Numbered from the stretch's first letter, positions 46,592-56,498 are shown. The stretch: DNA of 64,000 bases from Bacteroidota bacterium (GCA_016721765.1 JADKHO010000004.1:744001-808000); one strand, 5' to 3'. Made by a program: numbers and translations. Notes: generated by a model not told the origin, from the sequence alone.

Positions 46592-47308
46592 ATGAAACTC
46601 GATATTCTAGCGATTGGCGCCCATCCCGATGATGTAGAACTTTCTTGTGCAGGTACTATACTTAATCATATTGCATTAAAACAAAAGGTTGGAATACTCG
46701 ATTTAACTAGAGGGGAATTAGGTACCCGCGGGTCAGCAGAATTGCGTGCACAAGAGGCTTCTCACGCAGCTCAAATTTTAGGTGTGCACTTGCGTGAAAA
46801 CTTAACTATGCCGGATGGCTTTTTTTACAACAGCCCCGAAAACCAATTGTTACTCATTAAAAAAATTAGAGCTTATCAACCCGATATTATATTGTGTAAT
46901 GCCGTTTACGACCGTCATCCCGACCACGCTAAAGGAGCTAACTTGGTTTCGGATGCTTGTTTTTATTCAGGTTTGATAAAGATCGAAACTGAAGAAGCCG
47001 GCAAAAAGCAAAAGGCTTGGCGACCAAAATTTGTGTATCACTATATTCAAGACCGATACATAAAACCCGATTTTATTGTGGACATCAGCGCACAAATCGA
47101 AAAAAAAATGGAAGCCATTTTGGCTTTTAGTTCTCAATTTTTTGATCCCAAGTCTAAGGAACCACAAACACCCATTTCATCCAAACAATTTATCGACGGT
47201 ATTCGAAATCGTTCCGCCGAAATGGGCCGCATTATTGGTGTGGACTATGGCGAAGGTTTTACCTATGAGCGCATCGCCGGTGTGCAAAATCTGAATCAGC
47301 TTATTTAA
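46592..47308 (+). CDS. bshB1: Bacillithiol biosynthesis deacetylase BshB1
   Basis: 238 residues from the ATG at 46592 (MKLDILAIGAHPDDVELSC), which matches the family start; an ATG 16 codons upstream lies in the preceding gene. LmbE/PIG-L family zinc deacetylase with HPDD (about 11-14) and a NAVYDRHPDHAKGANLVSDA segment. It removes the acetyl group from GlcNAc-malate, the second step of bacillithiol synthesis. The region RGELGTRGSAELRAQEA is typical of BshB1. 29 bases before rsmE. Confidence 0.92.
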   Translation: MKLDILAIGAHPDDVELSCAGTILNHIALKQKVGILDLTRGELGTRGSAELRAQEASHAAQILGVHLRENLTMPDGFFYNSPENQLLLIKKIRAYQPDIILCNAVYDRHPDHAKGANLVSDACFYSGLIKIETEEAGKKQKAWRPKFVYHYIQDRYIKPDFIVDISAQIEKKMEAILAFSSQFFDPKSKEPQTPISSKQFIDGIRNRSAEMGRIIGVDYGEGFTYERIAGVQNLNQLI

Positions 47309-47337
47309 TTCCCGAAAGATTTTTTAGCTATACTATC

Positions 47338-48048
47338 ATGCACCTTTCCTACACGCCAACTATTTCAGATGCAACACTCGTGCTGAGTGAAGAAGAATCG
47401 AAGCACTGCATTAATGTATTGCGGATGAAAGAAAATGATGAACTAATTTTGGTGGATGGTATTGGCGGATATTATAAAGCAAAAATCACGCAAGCGCATT
47501 CCAAAAAATGCGAAGTGAATATTGTGGAAACACAAAAGGATTTTCAAAAAAGAAATTTTAGCCTGCACATTGCCTGTGCGCCCACAAAAAGTTCCGATCG
47601 GTTTGAATGGTTTCTTGAAAAAGCAACTGAAATAGGCTTGGATAAAATTACTCCTCTTCAGTGTGAGCATTCGGAACGCACTGTTGTGAAACCGGAACGT
47701 TTACTAAAAGTACTTATCGCTGCCATGAAGCAATCGCTTAAAGCTTATTTGCCGGTATTGGAAGAAACGCTTTCGTTTAAAAAATTAGTAGAACAAACTA
47801 AAACTTTCGAAGGACAAAAATTTATTGCACACTGCTATCCCGGCGAAAAAAAACGCTTAGCGGAAGTGTATGAAAAAAATAAAAATGTGCTTGTTCTCAT
47901 CGGACCGGAAGGAGATTTTAGCAAAGCTGAAATTGAGCTGACCCTTTCAAATGGATTTGAAGCAGTGAGTTTATCCAATAGCCGTTTGCGCACCGAAACT
48001 GCTGCCTTGGTCGCCTGTCATACTGTAAATTTGATAAATGAAGTTTAG
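47338..48048 (+). CDS. rsmE: 16S rRNA (uracil1498-N3)-methyltransferase
   Basis: 236 residues. SPOUT-class enzyme with an N-terminal PUA-like domain (about 1-70, KHCINVLRMKENDELILVDG) and a trefoil-knot C-terminal domain. SAM-binding signatures are LIGPEGDFSKAEIELTL, SLSNSRLRTETAALVA. Methylates U1498 of 16S rRNA in the decoding centre. Close behind bshB1 on the same strand, so co-transcription is plausible. Confidence 0.94.
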   Translation: MHLSYTPTISDATLVLSEEESKHCINVLRMKENDELILVDGIGGYYKAKITQAHSKKCEVNIVETQKDFQKRNFSLHIACAPTKSSDRFEWFLEKATEIGLDKITPLQCEHSERTVVKPERLLKVLIAAMKQSLKAYLPVLEETLSFKKLVEQTKTFEGQKFIAHCYPGEKKRLAEVYEKNKNVLVLIGPEGDFSKAEIELTLSNGFEAVSLSNSRLRTETAALVACHTVNLINEV

Positions 48049-48060
48049 ATCTTAATGCAT

Positions 48061-48165
48061 TTAACCTACGCGGTGCGAAGGAGACACTGAGATCGCAGAG
48101 TCGCTTTTAATAAAAACCTATTCTCTCCGCGCTCTTTGCGCCTTCTCTGCGAATTTGACGGTTAA
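48061..48165. repeat. Intergenic inverted-repeat element (about 105 bp)
   Basis: Bounded by TTAACC (48061-48066) and GGTTAA (48160-48165). Internal complementary arms include CGCAGAG (48094-48100) and CTCTGCG (48145-48151), and GCGAAGGAG against GCGCCTTCTC, so most of it can fold on itself. Resembles the dispersed CGCAGAG-type repeats seen between genes of many Bacteroidota. No ORF. Confidence 0.65.
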
Positions 48166-48233
48166 AATAAGTTACTCCCATTTGAACAGTCTTACCTTAT
48201 AAGCAAGGAAAAAAACACGCGCAAAAAATAAGT

Positions 48234-49091
48234 TTAATTCTTCTTAAAGGTCCATTCCAAAAAATCCGGTAGCGCTTCGCCCCATGTTTGTTGGTTGTGC
48301 TCACCACCCGCAATTTCGAGGTAGCGAATATGGTGATCCATCACATATCCCTTTTCGAGTAATTCCTTTATCAAGTCAAGTGTATCGTCAATCGAATCGA
48401 TTACTCCATTTTTATTTCTATCCTTGGTTTCGTCATTGGTGCCGGTTTGAAACCAAAACTTCATACTTGGTCTTGGCTCGCTTTCGCGGATGATGGCATG
48501 CATAATGCGATCGGCATCGGTATATCCCTTTTCTAACGCGCGCTTTCTCCACCACAAGGAACCGCTAAATACGCCCACTTTCGAAAATAACTCCGGATTG
48601 GCCCAACCAATATCCAAAGCAGAAAGTCCACCCAACGAAAAGCCTGCAAATGCAGTATGTTCAGCTCCGGCTAAGGTAGTATACCGAGAATTTATGTAAG
48701 GCATTAATTCTTTAGTTATAAAATCGGAATACTTACCGGCAAGGCTTCCGCGCTTCGCAAAATCAGGACTCGATACAGTACCATACTCTTGCACCCGAGC
48801 AGCGCCACAATGCACAGCCACCACAATTATTTTTTTTATGCGTTGTTGAAAATATAATTCTTCGAGGGTTTGTTCGAGCTTAATGCTGGCCATATCCTGC
48901 CCATCGTTAAAATAAAGCACCGGATAGTGTTCCTTTTCGGAGAAATAATCAGGAGGTAAAAAAATATCCATCTCCACCTTACGGGCCAAATGCACCGATC
49001 TAAAATTTCGCTTGCGCTCAGCAATAACCGAATCCTGATTTAAATACCTGTGAATTCTCGCACGAAGCGCCAAATTAAAACTTACCGACAT
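48234..49091 (-). CDS. Alpha/beta-hydrolase esterase (Fes/esterase D-like)
   Basis: 285 residues, no signal peptide. Nucleophile motif GFSLGG with Ser152, oxyanion-associated FNDGQDMA and the PVLY strand. Matches the putative esterase superfamily (enterochelin-esterase/esterase D-like). A candidate His is in GGEHNQQTWGEALPDFLEW. Between them the segment DRNKNGVIDSIDD (residues 224-236) reads as an EF-hand-like calcium loop, unusual in this family. Substrate unknown. Not in an operon. Confidence 0.82.
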   Translation of the reverse strand: MSVSFNLALRARIHRYLNQDSVIAERKRNFRSVHLARKVEMDIFLPPDYFSEKEHYPVLYFNDGQDMASIKLEQTLEELYFQQRIKKIIVVAVHCGAARVQEYGTVSSPDFAKRGSLAGKYSDFITKELMPYINSRYTTLAGAEHTAFAGFSLGGLSALDIGWANPELFSKVGVFSGSLWWRKRALEKGYTDADRIMHAIIRESEPRPSMKFWFQTGTNDETKDRNKNGVIDSIDDTLDLIKELLEKGYVMDHHIRYLEIAGGEHNQQTWGEALPDFLEWTFKKN

Positions 49092-49412
49092 AGCTTATTT
49101 TTACCTTTCTAACGCAAAAGTAAAATTAGAGTTATGCGAATGTTAGTGAATAGGTAATATGTTATTAACTAGTTACGAACTAATTAATTATAACTCATTA
49201 AATAACAAGGGATTAGCCACATAGTTAAAGTGCACATTAGCAATTTATAATTTCAAAATCCACTTCAAGCTAAAAAAGAAGGTATTAAAAGTGCATTTAC
49301 CAACAGGATTACTGTTAACAACTATCGATTAGCACACTAAGCTATTCATTCATAAACCTTAATTTTGTGAAATTAGGTTTTTTGCACAGTATAAATAAAC
49401 ACGCAATAAAGT
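49092..49412. other. Intergenic region (321 bp)
   Basis: Divergent region between the esterase (minus) and a T9SS gene (plus). AT-rich. TAATTTTG at 49360-49367 matches the -7 consensus and is the likely promoter of the T9SS gene. No gene or repeat seen. Confidence 0.45.
49360..49367 (+). promoter_or_regulatory. Putative -7 promoter box for the T9SS type B gene
   Basis: TAATTTTG is a perfect TAnnTTTG match, 45 bases before the ATG at 49413. No correctly spaced TTG. Confidence 0.4.
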
Positions 49413-50981
49413 ATGATTTTAAAAGCAGTTGTTTCCTCCATAAAGATTTCCACCGCCTTACTCTTCCTATCACTATCAGTTGCTGCGCAGCCTAAACTGG
49501 TAATTAATGAGCTTTCTCAAGGAGGTCAAAACCCGGCTGTGGAATATGTTGAATTGTTGGTAGTTGGAACAAACACCTGCACCGGCTCTACAGCAGATTT
49601 GCGGAATTGGATTATCGACGATAATAATGGAACCTTTGCTTCGGGTGCAGGGAATGGTATTGCGGCGGGATGTGTTCGTCTTAAAAACATTGCTTTTTGG
49701 CAAAATATTAAAATTGGTACACTTATTTTAATTTATGACGATGGCTCAACCTCTACCAATCCTTTAATTCCTGCGAACGATTTAAATGCCAACGACGGGA
49801 ACTGCCGTTTGGTTATTCCCTACAGCAACACAACGTTGTTGGAAAGACATGCTACCCAACCCGGAATTTCGAATCAAAATTTTCCATCTACAGCAACTGC
49901 TTTTACTTCCACAAATGGTTGGTCGGCAGTTATCGGAATGCGGAATGATGGTGATGCTTTTCAAACACGTAATCCATCCAATTACAGTATTCCTGCACAT
50001 GCGGTTAGCTGGGGCGATAACTCCAATTTTAACCCTAAAATATTTTTTTCCGGGGATGCCAACAAGAGAGTTTTTAATATGAAAAATGTGGTAAGTGATG
50101 ATCCCACACTTCAAGCCAATTGGACGAGCGACTCAACACTTAACGGCGAAACACCCGGTGTTGGTAACAATGCTGCCAATATTGCATGGATAAACAGCTT
50201 AAACAATAACTGCCAACCTTTTACTGGCGCCAACTTAACGATTACAGCCTCCTCTGTAGCAAGTTCTTTTTGCATAGGCGATACGGTAACACTTACTTCC
50301 TCCATTACAAATGGAAATTCCTGGTCAACCGGTGATACTGGCACAAGTATTCAAGTTATTGCAACTGCAAATATTACGCTTAACAATCCCAATGCATGTA
50401 ACCCGGCAAGTAAGAACCTCAGCTTTGGTAGCACAGTTGCCGGTTTTGATGCAGATACCCTTTCGGGAGATGCGCCTTTAACAGTGAATTTTGCCAACAC
50501 CAGTCAGGCTAATGCAGTGAACCTTAGCTGGAATTTTGGGGATAGCACCAGTGTAAACGATTCTCTCACACCAACGCATATATACAATATCGCGGGAACC
50601 TATACCGTAATTTTAACTGCCAAAAATGCCACCGGATGCAGCGATACGGCAGTAAGAATAATTACTGTAACACAGCCGGTTATAGCGATAGATACGCTGC
50701 CCGCTAATCATTTCGAGATACCAAACGTATTTACACCAAATGGAGATGGAGTAAATGACCTGTTTTCGATTGTGTCAAATAGTGTAGAAACCTTTAGCGG
50801 CTTGATTTTTGACCGTTGGGGAAACAAGGTACACGAATGGTCAAATATTAATGAAGGATGGAACGGTAGAACACCATCCGGAAAACAAGTTACTGAAGGC
50901 GTGTTTTTTTATGTGCTAAACGTAACTTTTATGGATGGATCAAGTATAACACCTTCAGGAACAATTACCCTCATAAAGTAA
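49413..50981 (+). CDS. Secreted protein with lamin-tail-like and PKD domains and T9SS type B (CHU_C) sorting domain
   Basis: 522 residues. Signal peptide (about 1-25, ends SVAAQ), a lamin-tail-like domain (about 28-170, KLVINELSQGG and VEYVELLVVG), a linker with repeated TITASSVASSFCIGDTV-type Ig-like segment, a PKD domain (about 340-420, LSWNFGDSTS and HIYNIAGTYTVILTAKN) and a C-terminal gliding-motility-associated CHU_C domain (about 430-522; IPNVFTPNGDGVNDLFSI, FDRWGNKVHEW, TEGVFFYVLNV). The C-terminal domain sends the protein out through T9SS and keeps it on the surface. Function unknown. Confidence 0.87.
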   Translation: MILKAVVSSIKISTALLFLSLSVAAQPKLVINELSQGGQNPAVEYVELLVVGTNTCTGSTADLRNWIIDDNNGTFASGAGNGIAAGCVRLKNIAFWQNIKIGTLILIYDDGSTSTNPLIPANDLNANDGNCRLVIPYSNTTLLERHATQPGISNQNFPSTATAFTSTNGWSAVIGMRNDGDAFQTRNPSNYSIPAHAVSWGDNSNFNPKIFFSGDANKRVFNMKNVVSDDPTLQANWTSDSTLNGETPGVGNNAANIAWINSLNNNCQPFTGANLTITASSVASSFCIGDTVTLTSSITNGNSWSTGDTGTSIQVIATANITLNNPNACNPASKNLSFGSTVAGFDADTLSGDAPLTVNFANTSQANAVNLSWNFGDSTSVNDSLTPTHIYNIAGTYTVILTAKNATGCSDTAVRIITVTQPVIAIDTLPANHFEIPNVFTPNGDGVNDLFSIVSNSVETFSGLIFDRWGNKVHEWSNINEGWNGRTPSGKQVTEGVFFYVLNVTFMDGSSITPSGTITLIK

Positions 50982-51046
50982 AACAAGAAATTAAAAACCT
51001 AGCTTAATTTAGTCTAATTTAACATTCAATTCAGCTATATTTTTAG

Positions 51047-51054
51047 TAACTTTG
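51047..51054 (+). promoter_or_regulatory. Putative -7 promoter box for the large FN3-like T9SS gene
   Basis: TAACTTTG is a perfect TAnnTTTG match 36 bases before the ATG at 51091. No correctly spaced TTG is present. Confidence 0.45.
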
Positions 51055-51090
51055 TAGAACTTTTTGGGGATTTTGCGAAAGAAGTTCTAA

Positions 51091-54000
51091 ATGAAAAAAC
51101 ACACACTCATACTCTTCTTTGTTCTGCTTGCTTCTCACTTAAGTGCGCAGATATCTATTACCACCTTAGGTACGCCTTACCTTGAGGATTTTAATAGCCT
51201 TGGAAATAACGCCATTACTACTGTTCCTTCCGGATGGAAATTCGGAACTGGTGCGTCACCTACTTATGCCAATGTGAGCAATTACACAGCAACCAGCGAA
51301 GCAGCCGGAACCACCGGTGGAAATGTTATAACTCAATCTTCGAATGGCGGAACCTATAATTTTGGAAACGGACAAAATGGTACAAGCACCGATAGAGCCA
51401 TTGGATTTATAGCATCAGCAGGTTACTCTGGTCAACGCCACATTATGTTGCAAATGATTAACAACACCTGCAGCACCATCAGTCAATTGGATGTTACTTT
51501 TAAATATGAAAAATACCGTAACGGGGTACTCAGTTACGACTGGAATTTATTTGGTAGTACCAATGGAACCACATGGACTGCCATTGCAAGTGGGGATAAA
51601 AATTATCCTGCAGATGGCGAAAACATTACCGTTCACAATCCTCCTTTATCCAACTCAACAACAGTTAGCATAACCGGATTAAACGTTACCGGTGCTGCGA
51701 GCTACTATTTGCGCTGGACATACAGAGATGCATCTCTAACTTACCAGAATGCAATGGCACTTGGGATAGATGATTTTAGTGTAACCGCTTCCGGCTCAGC
51801 TTGTATTGCGCCTGCCATTCCAACGGTTCAAGCTTCTGCACTTAGCATTTCAGCAATTAATTCCAGCTCTATGACTTTAAATTGGGCTAGAGGTAATGGT
51901 TCACGATGCTTGGTAATTGCGAGACAAGGAAGTGCAGTAGCTACCAATCCAACACTCGGAACCTCTTATGCCGACAACTCTATATTTGGCTTGGGAAATG
52001 CCATAGGCGCCGGATTTGCCGTGTATGTGGGCTATGGAACTTCAGTAACTGTTACCGGACTAAATCCAAGCACACAGTATTATTTCAAAGTGTACGAATT
52101 TAATAGCAATTGTACTTGTGCCGCCTACATTACCGGAGGTAGTGCGCCGGTTGCTAATGCTACAACTTGTGTAGCAACACCAACTGTGCAATCATCTGCT
52201 TTAAGCTTTTCCGCCATTAGTGCCTCTCAAATGCAGCTGGATTGGGTGCGGGGAAATGGAGTCAATTGTATTGTAGTTGCAAAGGCAGGCAGTGCCGTTA
52301 CAACCGCTCCCGTTTTTGGCAACAGTTATACAGCCAATGCCGCTTTTGGCACAGGGTCCACAACCGCTGCCGGAGAATATGTTGTTTATTCGGGTAGCGC
52401 AAATACAGTTACGGTTACAAGTCTTTCGTTTAACACAAATTACTATTATGCGGTATACGAATTTAGTGGAAGCGGTGCCTGCACAAATTACTATACAGTT
52501 GCACCACTTACCGGAAATGCTGCCACACTTTGCACCGAACCGACCACACAAGTTGCCTTTGCCAGTTATTCAGCTGCCAGTGCTACCATAGTGCTTAACC
52601 TAACACCAGGAAATGGAAGTAAACGAATTATTGTAGGGAGCACAACAGCCATTACCGCAGCTGAATTACCCATAGATGGTTCAAGCTACAGTGCAAGCAG
52701 TAATTTTGGTTCAGGATCTGCAATAGGCGCAGGATTTGTATTGCTTAATAGTACCGGAAACTCCGTAACGGTAAGTGGTTTATCTCCATCTACCATATAC
52801 TATTTTGCATCTTTTGAATATTGTTCTGCCGCTGACGATTACTTAACAAGTGTGTATCCTACTCAAACCATTGTTACCACTCCAGGTTGTGGCTCTCCTA
52901 CCATTGCAGCAACAGGCATAAATTTCACCAGCATTTTGGATGTTTCCATGACCATTAATTGGACCAATGGTGATGCCACAAACAGACTTGTTGTCGTAAG
53001 CACATTGCCAATTAATGGCAGCGATGTTCCAACAAACGGTAGTGTATATACTGCCAATACATTGTTTGGAAGCGGCTCCATGATTGGTTCCTCCTTTGTA
53101 GTTTATGCTGGTACAGGCAGCTCTGTGAATATTACGGGGCTCACTGGAAACACCAATTATTACACTGCTGTTTTTGAGTTTAACAGTTGCCCTGCAACCA
53201 ATTACCTCACCTCCATTTATCCCACTGATTTCGAGACCAGCAGTTGCGCTGCATCCAGTTTTGCATTTCAAGGTTTTGAAACTGCAGGCATGACTTGGGC
53301 GGGTACTTTTAGCAGCTCATCAACTACCGGAGGTAGCGATACTCCTGCTAACCAACGCATTTTAACCGGAACAAAATCGTTTCAAAATGCAGGTGTATCC
53401 GGTACAATAACTTTAAATGCTGTACCAACAACCGCCTACGTAAATAAAAAAATAACTATTCGCGTTTCCTCAACGGGTGTAACTGGTGGACAAGGTATGG
53501 ATGCAGCCGACAATATTAAATTCTTTGTCGCACTTAATGGCGCTGCTTTTGCGGGAACACCCGACATCAAACTTTCTGGTGGTGCAAACGCAATTTGGCC
53601 TTATTCTGCTAATTTAACAGCCAGCACTATTGTTGGTACTTCCATCAGTATAGCCGCACCTCAAGGTGGATTAAGTAACAATAACTTTTCTACTATAATA
53701 CTTTACATTCCTGACGGAGCCACACAAGTTGCATTAAAAATTATTGCAACAAGCGATAGTCCTAATGAGGTGTGGAATATTGATGATATTAACTTAAGCG
53801 GTTGTCCTGGTAGTACTGCAGTTGTTCCTACACAATTTTCGTTCACCAATATGCCCAAAGGCTGTTTTATTCCGAATCAAAATTTAATGCTTGCGGTGAG
53901 TGCTACCAATGGGAACAATGAAATCGACGACACCTATACAGGTACTGTTACATTAACCGTAACCAATGGTCCGGGAAATTTAACAGGTACTTTAAGTGCA

Positions 54001-55233
54001 GTAGCAGTTTCAGGGGTTGCTGTTTTTAATGCCTTTGCTTTGGATTTGGACGGAACGTACAATTTAACAGCTAGTGATGGAACCATTAGTGGTCTTTCTT
54101 CAGATATTATTATTTCGGCTGCTTGTGCTACGGTTTGTGCTAAAATAAAATCCCTATTTGTAGATGCTTGTATCAGTGGCTCCGAAGGCCGTGAGGAATT
54201 TTTTACCTTTATTACCGGCAGCGATCCATTGCCATTAAGTCAACTCAAAATTAAATTTCCGAATGGTTCTACCTATTGCAATTCAGGCTGTGCCACTCAA
54301 ATTTGGAAAACAAATGCTGCCCGTGTTGCACAATACAATACCACAGCAGGCTGTGCCGGACTATTTGTGGAAGCCAATCCTATTCCGGCAAACGCACAAG
54401 TAATTGTGTTTACCGGAGCTAATCCAAGCTATTCATTTAACTTCTCAGCAGAGTGCGGAACCGGACCAATATATGCCGTTTTTGCTAATAACTCTAGCCC
54501 TACAGGCCGATTTGCCAATTACCATCCAAGCTGCACCACCCGAACATTAGAAGCAACCTTTGGAACCTGCACCGATCAAGCTTCTTATGAGCGCTGTTTA
54601 TTAAATCCGGGGGATGGTGCTTTTGTGGATTACGACTTTGGAACTACCCTTTATAAAAGCGAAGGCTGTACCCCGATTACTGCTCTTCCTATTGAACTAT
54701 CAAGCTTTACCGCTGAATTAAAAGGGGCTGCTGTAGCTGTAAATTGGTCGACCGCATCCGAAATAAACAACAATTATTTTACCGTTTTACGCTCAGGAGA
54801 TGCGGTAAACTTTGAAGAACTAAAACGTATTAAAGGTGCTGGAAATAGCTCTAATACGCTATCTTACGAGATAGTAGACAACTCACCAATGAACGGTATG
54901 AATTATTATCAATTAAAACAAACCGATTTTGATGGCACTACCAGCCTTAGCGATATTGTTGCGGTTAAAGTAAGTGGCAAATCAATTGCCTTTGAACAAT
55001 TGTTGCAAAATATAGAGGCTAACACCCTAGAGGCAAGGATACAAAGTGCGCAAAACGAAAATGTGCTAATCGAAATTTATGATATTTCGGGACGCGTTAT
55101 TTTTTCAAAAGAAATAGTAAGCAATGAAGATAAAACAAGTATCAGCCTATCCACTGCCCCTTATTCAAAAGGAATTTACTTACTTAAAGCCAGCAATGGT
55201 CTGGAATCGGTGGTAAGAAAACTTAAGTTTTAG
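51091..55233 (+). CDS. Large secreted protein with FN3-like repeats and T9SS type A sorting domain
   Basis: 1380 residues. Signal peptide (about 1-20, ends LSAQ), an N-terminal domain with LEDFNSLG (about 30-240, Ser/Thr/Asn/Gly-rich), then four repeats of about 115-120 residues (about 245-735), each with a TLNWARGNG-R-VIAR-G-AV / TSYADN-FG-G-AIGAGFAVYVG / TVTGL-P-T-YYFKVYEFN pattern, related to FN3 domains. A jelly-roll-like domain, an Ig-like segment, a lamin-tail-like domain with CNSGCATQIWKTNAARVAQY, and a type A sorting domain at the end (LPIELSSFTAELKGAAVAVN to VVRKLKF) follow. A surface or extracellular protein of unknown role, possibly an adhesin. Ends two bases from the convergent ychF. 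Confidence 0.87.
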   Translation: MKKHTLILFFVLLASHLSAQISITTLGTPYLEDFNSLGNNAITTVPSGWKFGTGASPTYANVSNYTATSEAAGTTGGNVITQSSNGGTYNFGNGQNGTSTDRAIGFIASAGYSGQRHIMLQMINNTCSTISQLDVTFKYEKYRNGVLSYDWNLFGSTNGTTWTAIASGDKNYPADGENITVHNPPLSNSTTVSITGLNVTGAASYYLRWTYRDASLTYQNAMALGIDDFSVTASGSACIAPAIPTVQASALSISAINSSSMTLNWARGNGSRCLVIARQGSAVATNPTLGTSYADNSIFGLGNAIGAGFAVYVGYGTSVTVTGLNPSTQYYFKVYEFNSNCTCAAYITGGSAPVANATTCVATPTVQSSALSFSAISASQMQLDWVRGNGVNCIVVAKAGSAVTTAPVFGNSYTANAAFGTGSTTAAGEYVVYSGSANTVTVTSLSFNTNYYYAVYEFSGSGACTNYYTVAPLTGNAATLCTEPTTQVAFASYSAASATIVLNLTPGNGSKRIIVGSTTAITAAELPIDGSSYSASSNFGSGSAIGAGFVLLNSTGNSVTVSGLSPSTIYYFASFEYCSAADDYLTSVYPTQTIVTTPGCGSPTIAATGINFTSILDVSMTINWTNGDATNRLVVVSTLPINGSDVPTNGSVYTANTLFGSGSMIGSSFVVYAGTGSSVNITGLTGNTNYYTAVFEFNSCPATNYLTSIYPTDFETSSCAASSFAFQGFETAGMTWAGTFSSSSTTGGSDTPANQRILTGTKSFQNAGVSGTITLNAVPTTAYVNKKITIRVSSTGVTGGQGMDAADNIKFFVALNGAAFAGTPDIKLSGGANAIWPYSANLTASTIVGTSISIAAPQGGLSNNNFSTIILYIPDGATQVALKIIATSDSPNEVWNIDDINLSGCPGSTAVVPTQFSFTNMPKGCFIPNQNLMLAVSATNGNNEIDDTYTGTVTLTVTNGPGNLTGTLSAVAVSGVAVFNAFALDLDGTYNLTASDGTISGLSSDIIISAACATVCAKIKSLFVDACISGSEGREEFFTFITGSDPLPLSQLKIKFPNGSTYCNSGCATQIWKTNAARVAQYNTTAGCAGLFVEANPIPANAQVIVFTGANPSYSFNFSAECGTGPIYAVFANNSSPTGRFANYHPSCTTRTLEATFGTCTDQASYERCLLNPGDGAFVDYDFGTTLYKSEGCTPITALPIELSSFTAELKGAAVAVNWSTASEINNNYFTVLRSGDAVNFEELKRIKGAGNSSNTLSYEIVDNSPMNGMNYYQLKQTDFDGTTSLSDIVAVKVSGKSIAFEQLLQNIEANTLEARIQSAQNENVLIEIYDISGRVIFSKEIVSNEDKTSISLSTAPYSKGIYLLKASNGLESVVRKLKF

Positions 55234-55235
55234 AT

Positions 55236-56336
55236 TTACACGTTAAATCTGAAGTGCATAATATCGCCATCTTCTACCAAGTATTCCTTCCCTTCAATAC
55301 CAAGCTTTCCGGCATCTTTGCAAGCGCTTTCTGAACCATATTTAATATAATCCTGGTATTTAATTACCTCTGCGCGGATAAATCCTTTTTCAAAATCGGT
55401 ATGAATTACTCCGGCAGCTTGCGGTGCTGTCATCCCTTTGGTTATGGTCCAAGCACGTACTTCTTTTACTCCTGCGGTAAAATAGGTATACAAATCAAGT
55501 AGTTTGTAAGCTGCTTTAATTAGCTTGTTTACACCGGGTTCTTCCAATCCAATATCCTTCAAAAAACTTTGACGGTCGTCATAACTTTCGAGCGCTGCAA
55601 TTTCGGCTTCCATCGCTGCAGTAATAATAATTACTTCGGCATCTTCATCTTTAATGGCCTCTTTAACAGCATCCACATGCTTGTTTCCATTAATTACAGA
55701 ACCTTCGTCCACATTGCATACATACAAAATTGGCTTTTGCGTAAGCAACATTAAATCCTCAATGTATTTTTTATCCTCCTTAATAACAGGGGCTGAGCGA
55801 GCGGATTTACCTTGCTCGATATGTGCTTTGTAAACATTAAGCACATCGTAGCATTTCTTTGCATCCTTGTCAGCTCCCACCTTTGCTATCTTTTCGTACT
55901 TCTGAATTTTTTTATCGATGGCTTCCAAGTCCTTTATTTGCAATTCAAAATCAATGGTTTCCTTGTCTCGCACCGGATTTATAGAACCGTCCACATGCAC
56001 CACATTAGGATCATCGAAGCAGCGCAAAACGTGAATAATAGCATTGGTTTCGCGGATATTGGCTAAAAACTTATTTCCTAATCCTTCGCCCTTGCTCGCT
56101 CCTTTTACCAATCCGGCAATGTCCACAATTTCCACTGTAGTGGGAAGCACACGCTCCGGTTTCACTAACTCCTCCAATTTTAATAGGCGTTCATCCGGAA
56201 CAGTTATCACACCCACATTTGGCTCAATGGTGCAAAATGGAAAGTTCGCTGCTTGCGCTTTCGCGTTCGATAAACAATTGAATAGGGTTGATTTTCCAAC
56301 ATTCGGTAATCCCACAATCCCACATTGTAATGCCAT
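55236..56336 (-). CDS. ychF: Redox-regulated ATPase YchF
   Basis: 366 residues, the usual size. OBG-type P-loop with GLPNVGKSTLFNCLS at about 8-22, then FPFCTIEPNVGVI, the G3 segment VDIAGLVKGASKGEGLGNKFL and the unusual G4 NVDE (YVCNVDEGSV) that confers ATP preference. Coiled-coil insertion (about 130-190) and C-terminal TGS domain (about 280-366, AWTITKGMTAPQAAGVIH and EDGDIMHFRFNV). Acts in ribosome-associated stress regulation. Confidence 0.96.
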   Translation of the reverse strand: MALQCGIVGLPNVGKSTLFNCLSNAKAQAANFPFCTIEPNVGVITVPDERLLKLEELVKPERVLPTTVEIVDIAGLVKGASKGEGLGNKFLANIRETNAIIHVLRCFDDPNVVHVDGSINPVRDKETIDFELQIKDLEAIDKKIQKYEKIAKVGADKDAKKCYDVLNVYKAHIEQGKSARSAPVIKEDKKYIEDLMLLTQKPILYVCNVDEGSVINGNKHVDAVKEAIKDEDAEVIIITAAMEAEIAALESYDDRQSFLKDIGLEEPGVNKLIKAAYKLLDLYTYFTAGVKEVRAWTITKGMTAPQAAGVIHTDFEKGFIRAEVIKYQDYIKYGSESACKDAGKLGIEGKEYLVEDGDIMHFRFNV

Positions 56337-56472
56337 AGTCTGCTTTTTTATTTTTTACGGGCTGCAAATGTAATTTTTTAAAAGTGAATTTTAGTGAATA
56401 AAATGTTGAAAGATTCGCATTTTTTTAGGCGCTATTTTTAAACGCAAGGCGAAATCCCTCAATAAAAAAAGA

Positions 56473-56480
56473 TACTTTTG
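56473..56480 (+). promoter_or_regulatory. Putative -7 promoter box for the transketolase N-terminal gene
   Basis: TACTTTTG is a perfect TAnnTTTG match 18 bases before the ATG at 56499. No correctly spaced TTG. Confidence 0.45.
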
Positions 56481-56498
56481 GCACACAAAAATTAAGCT

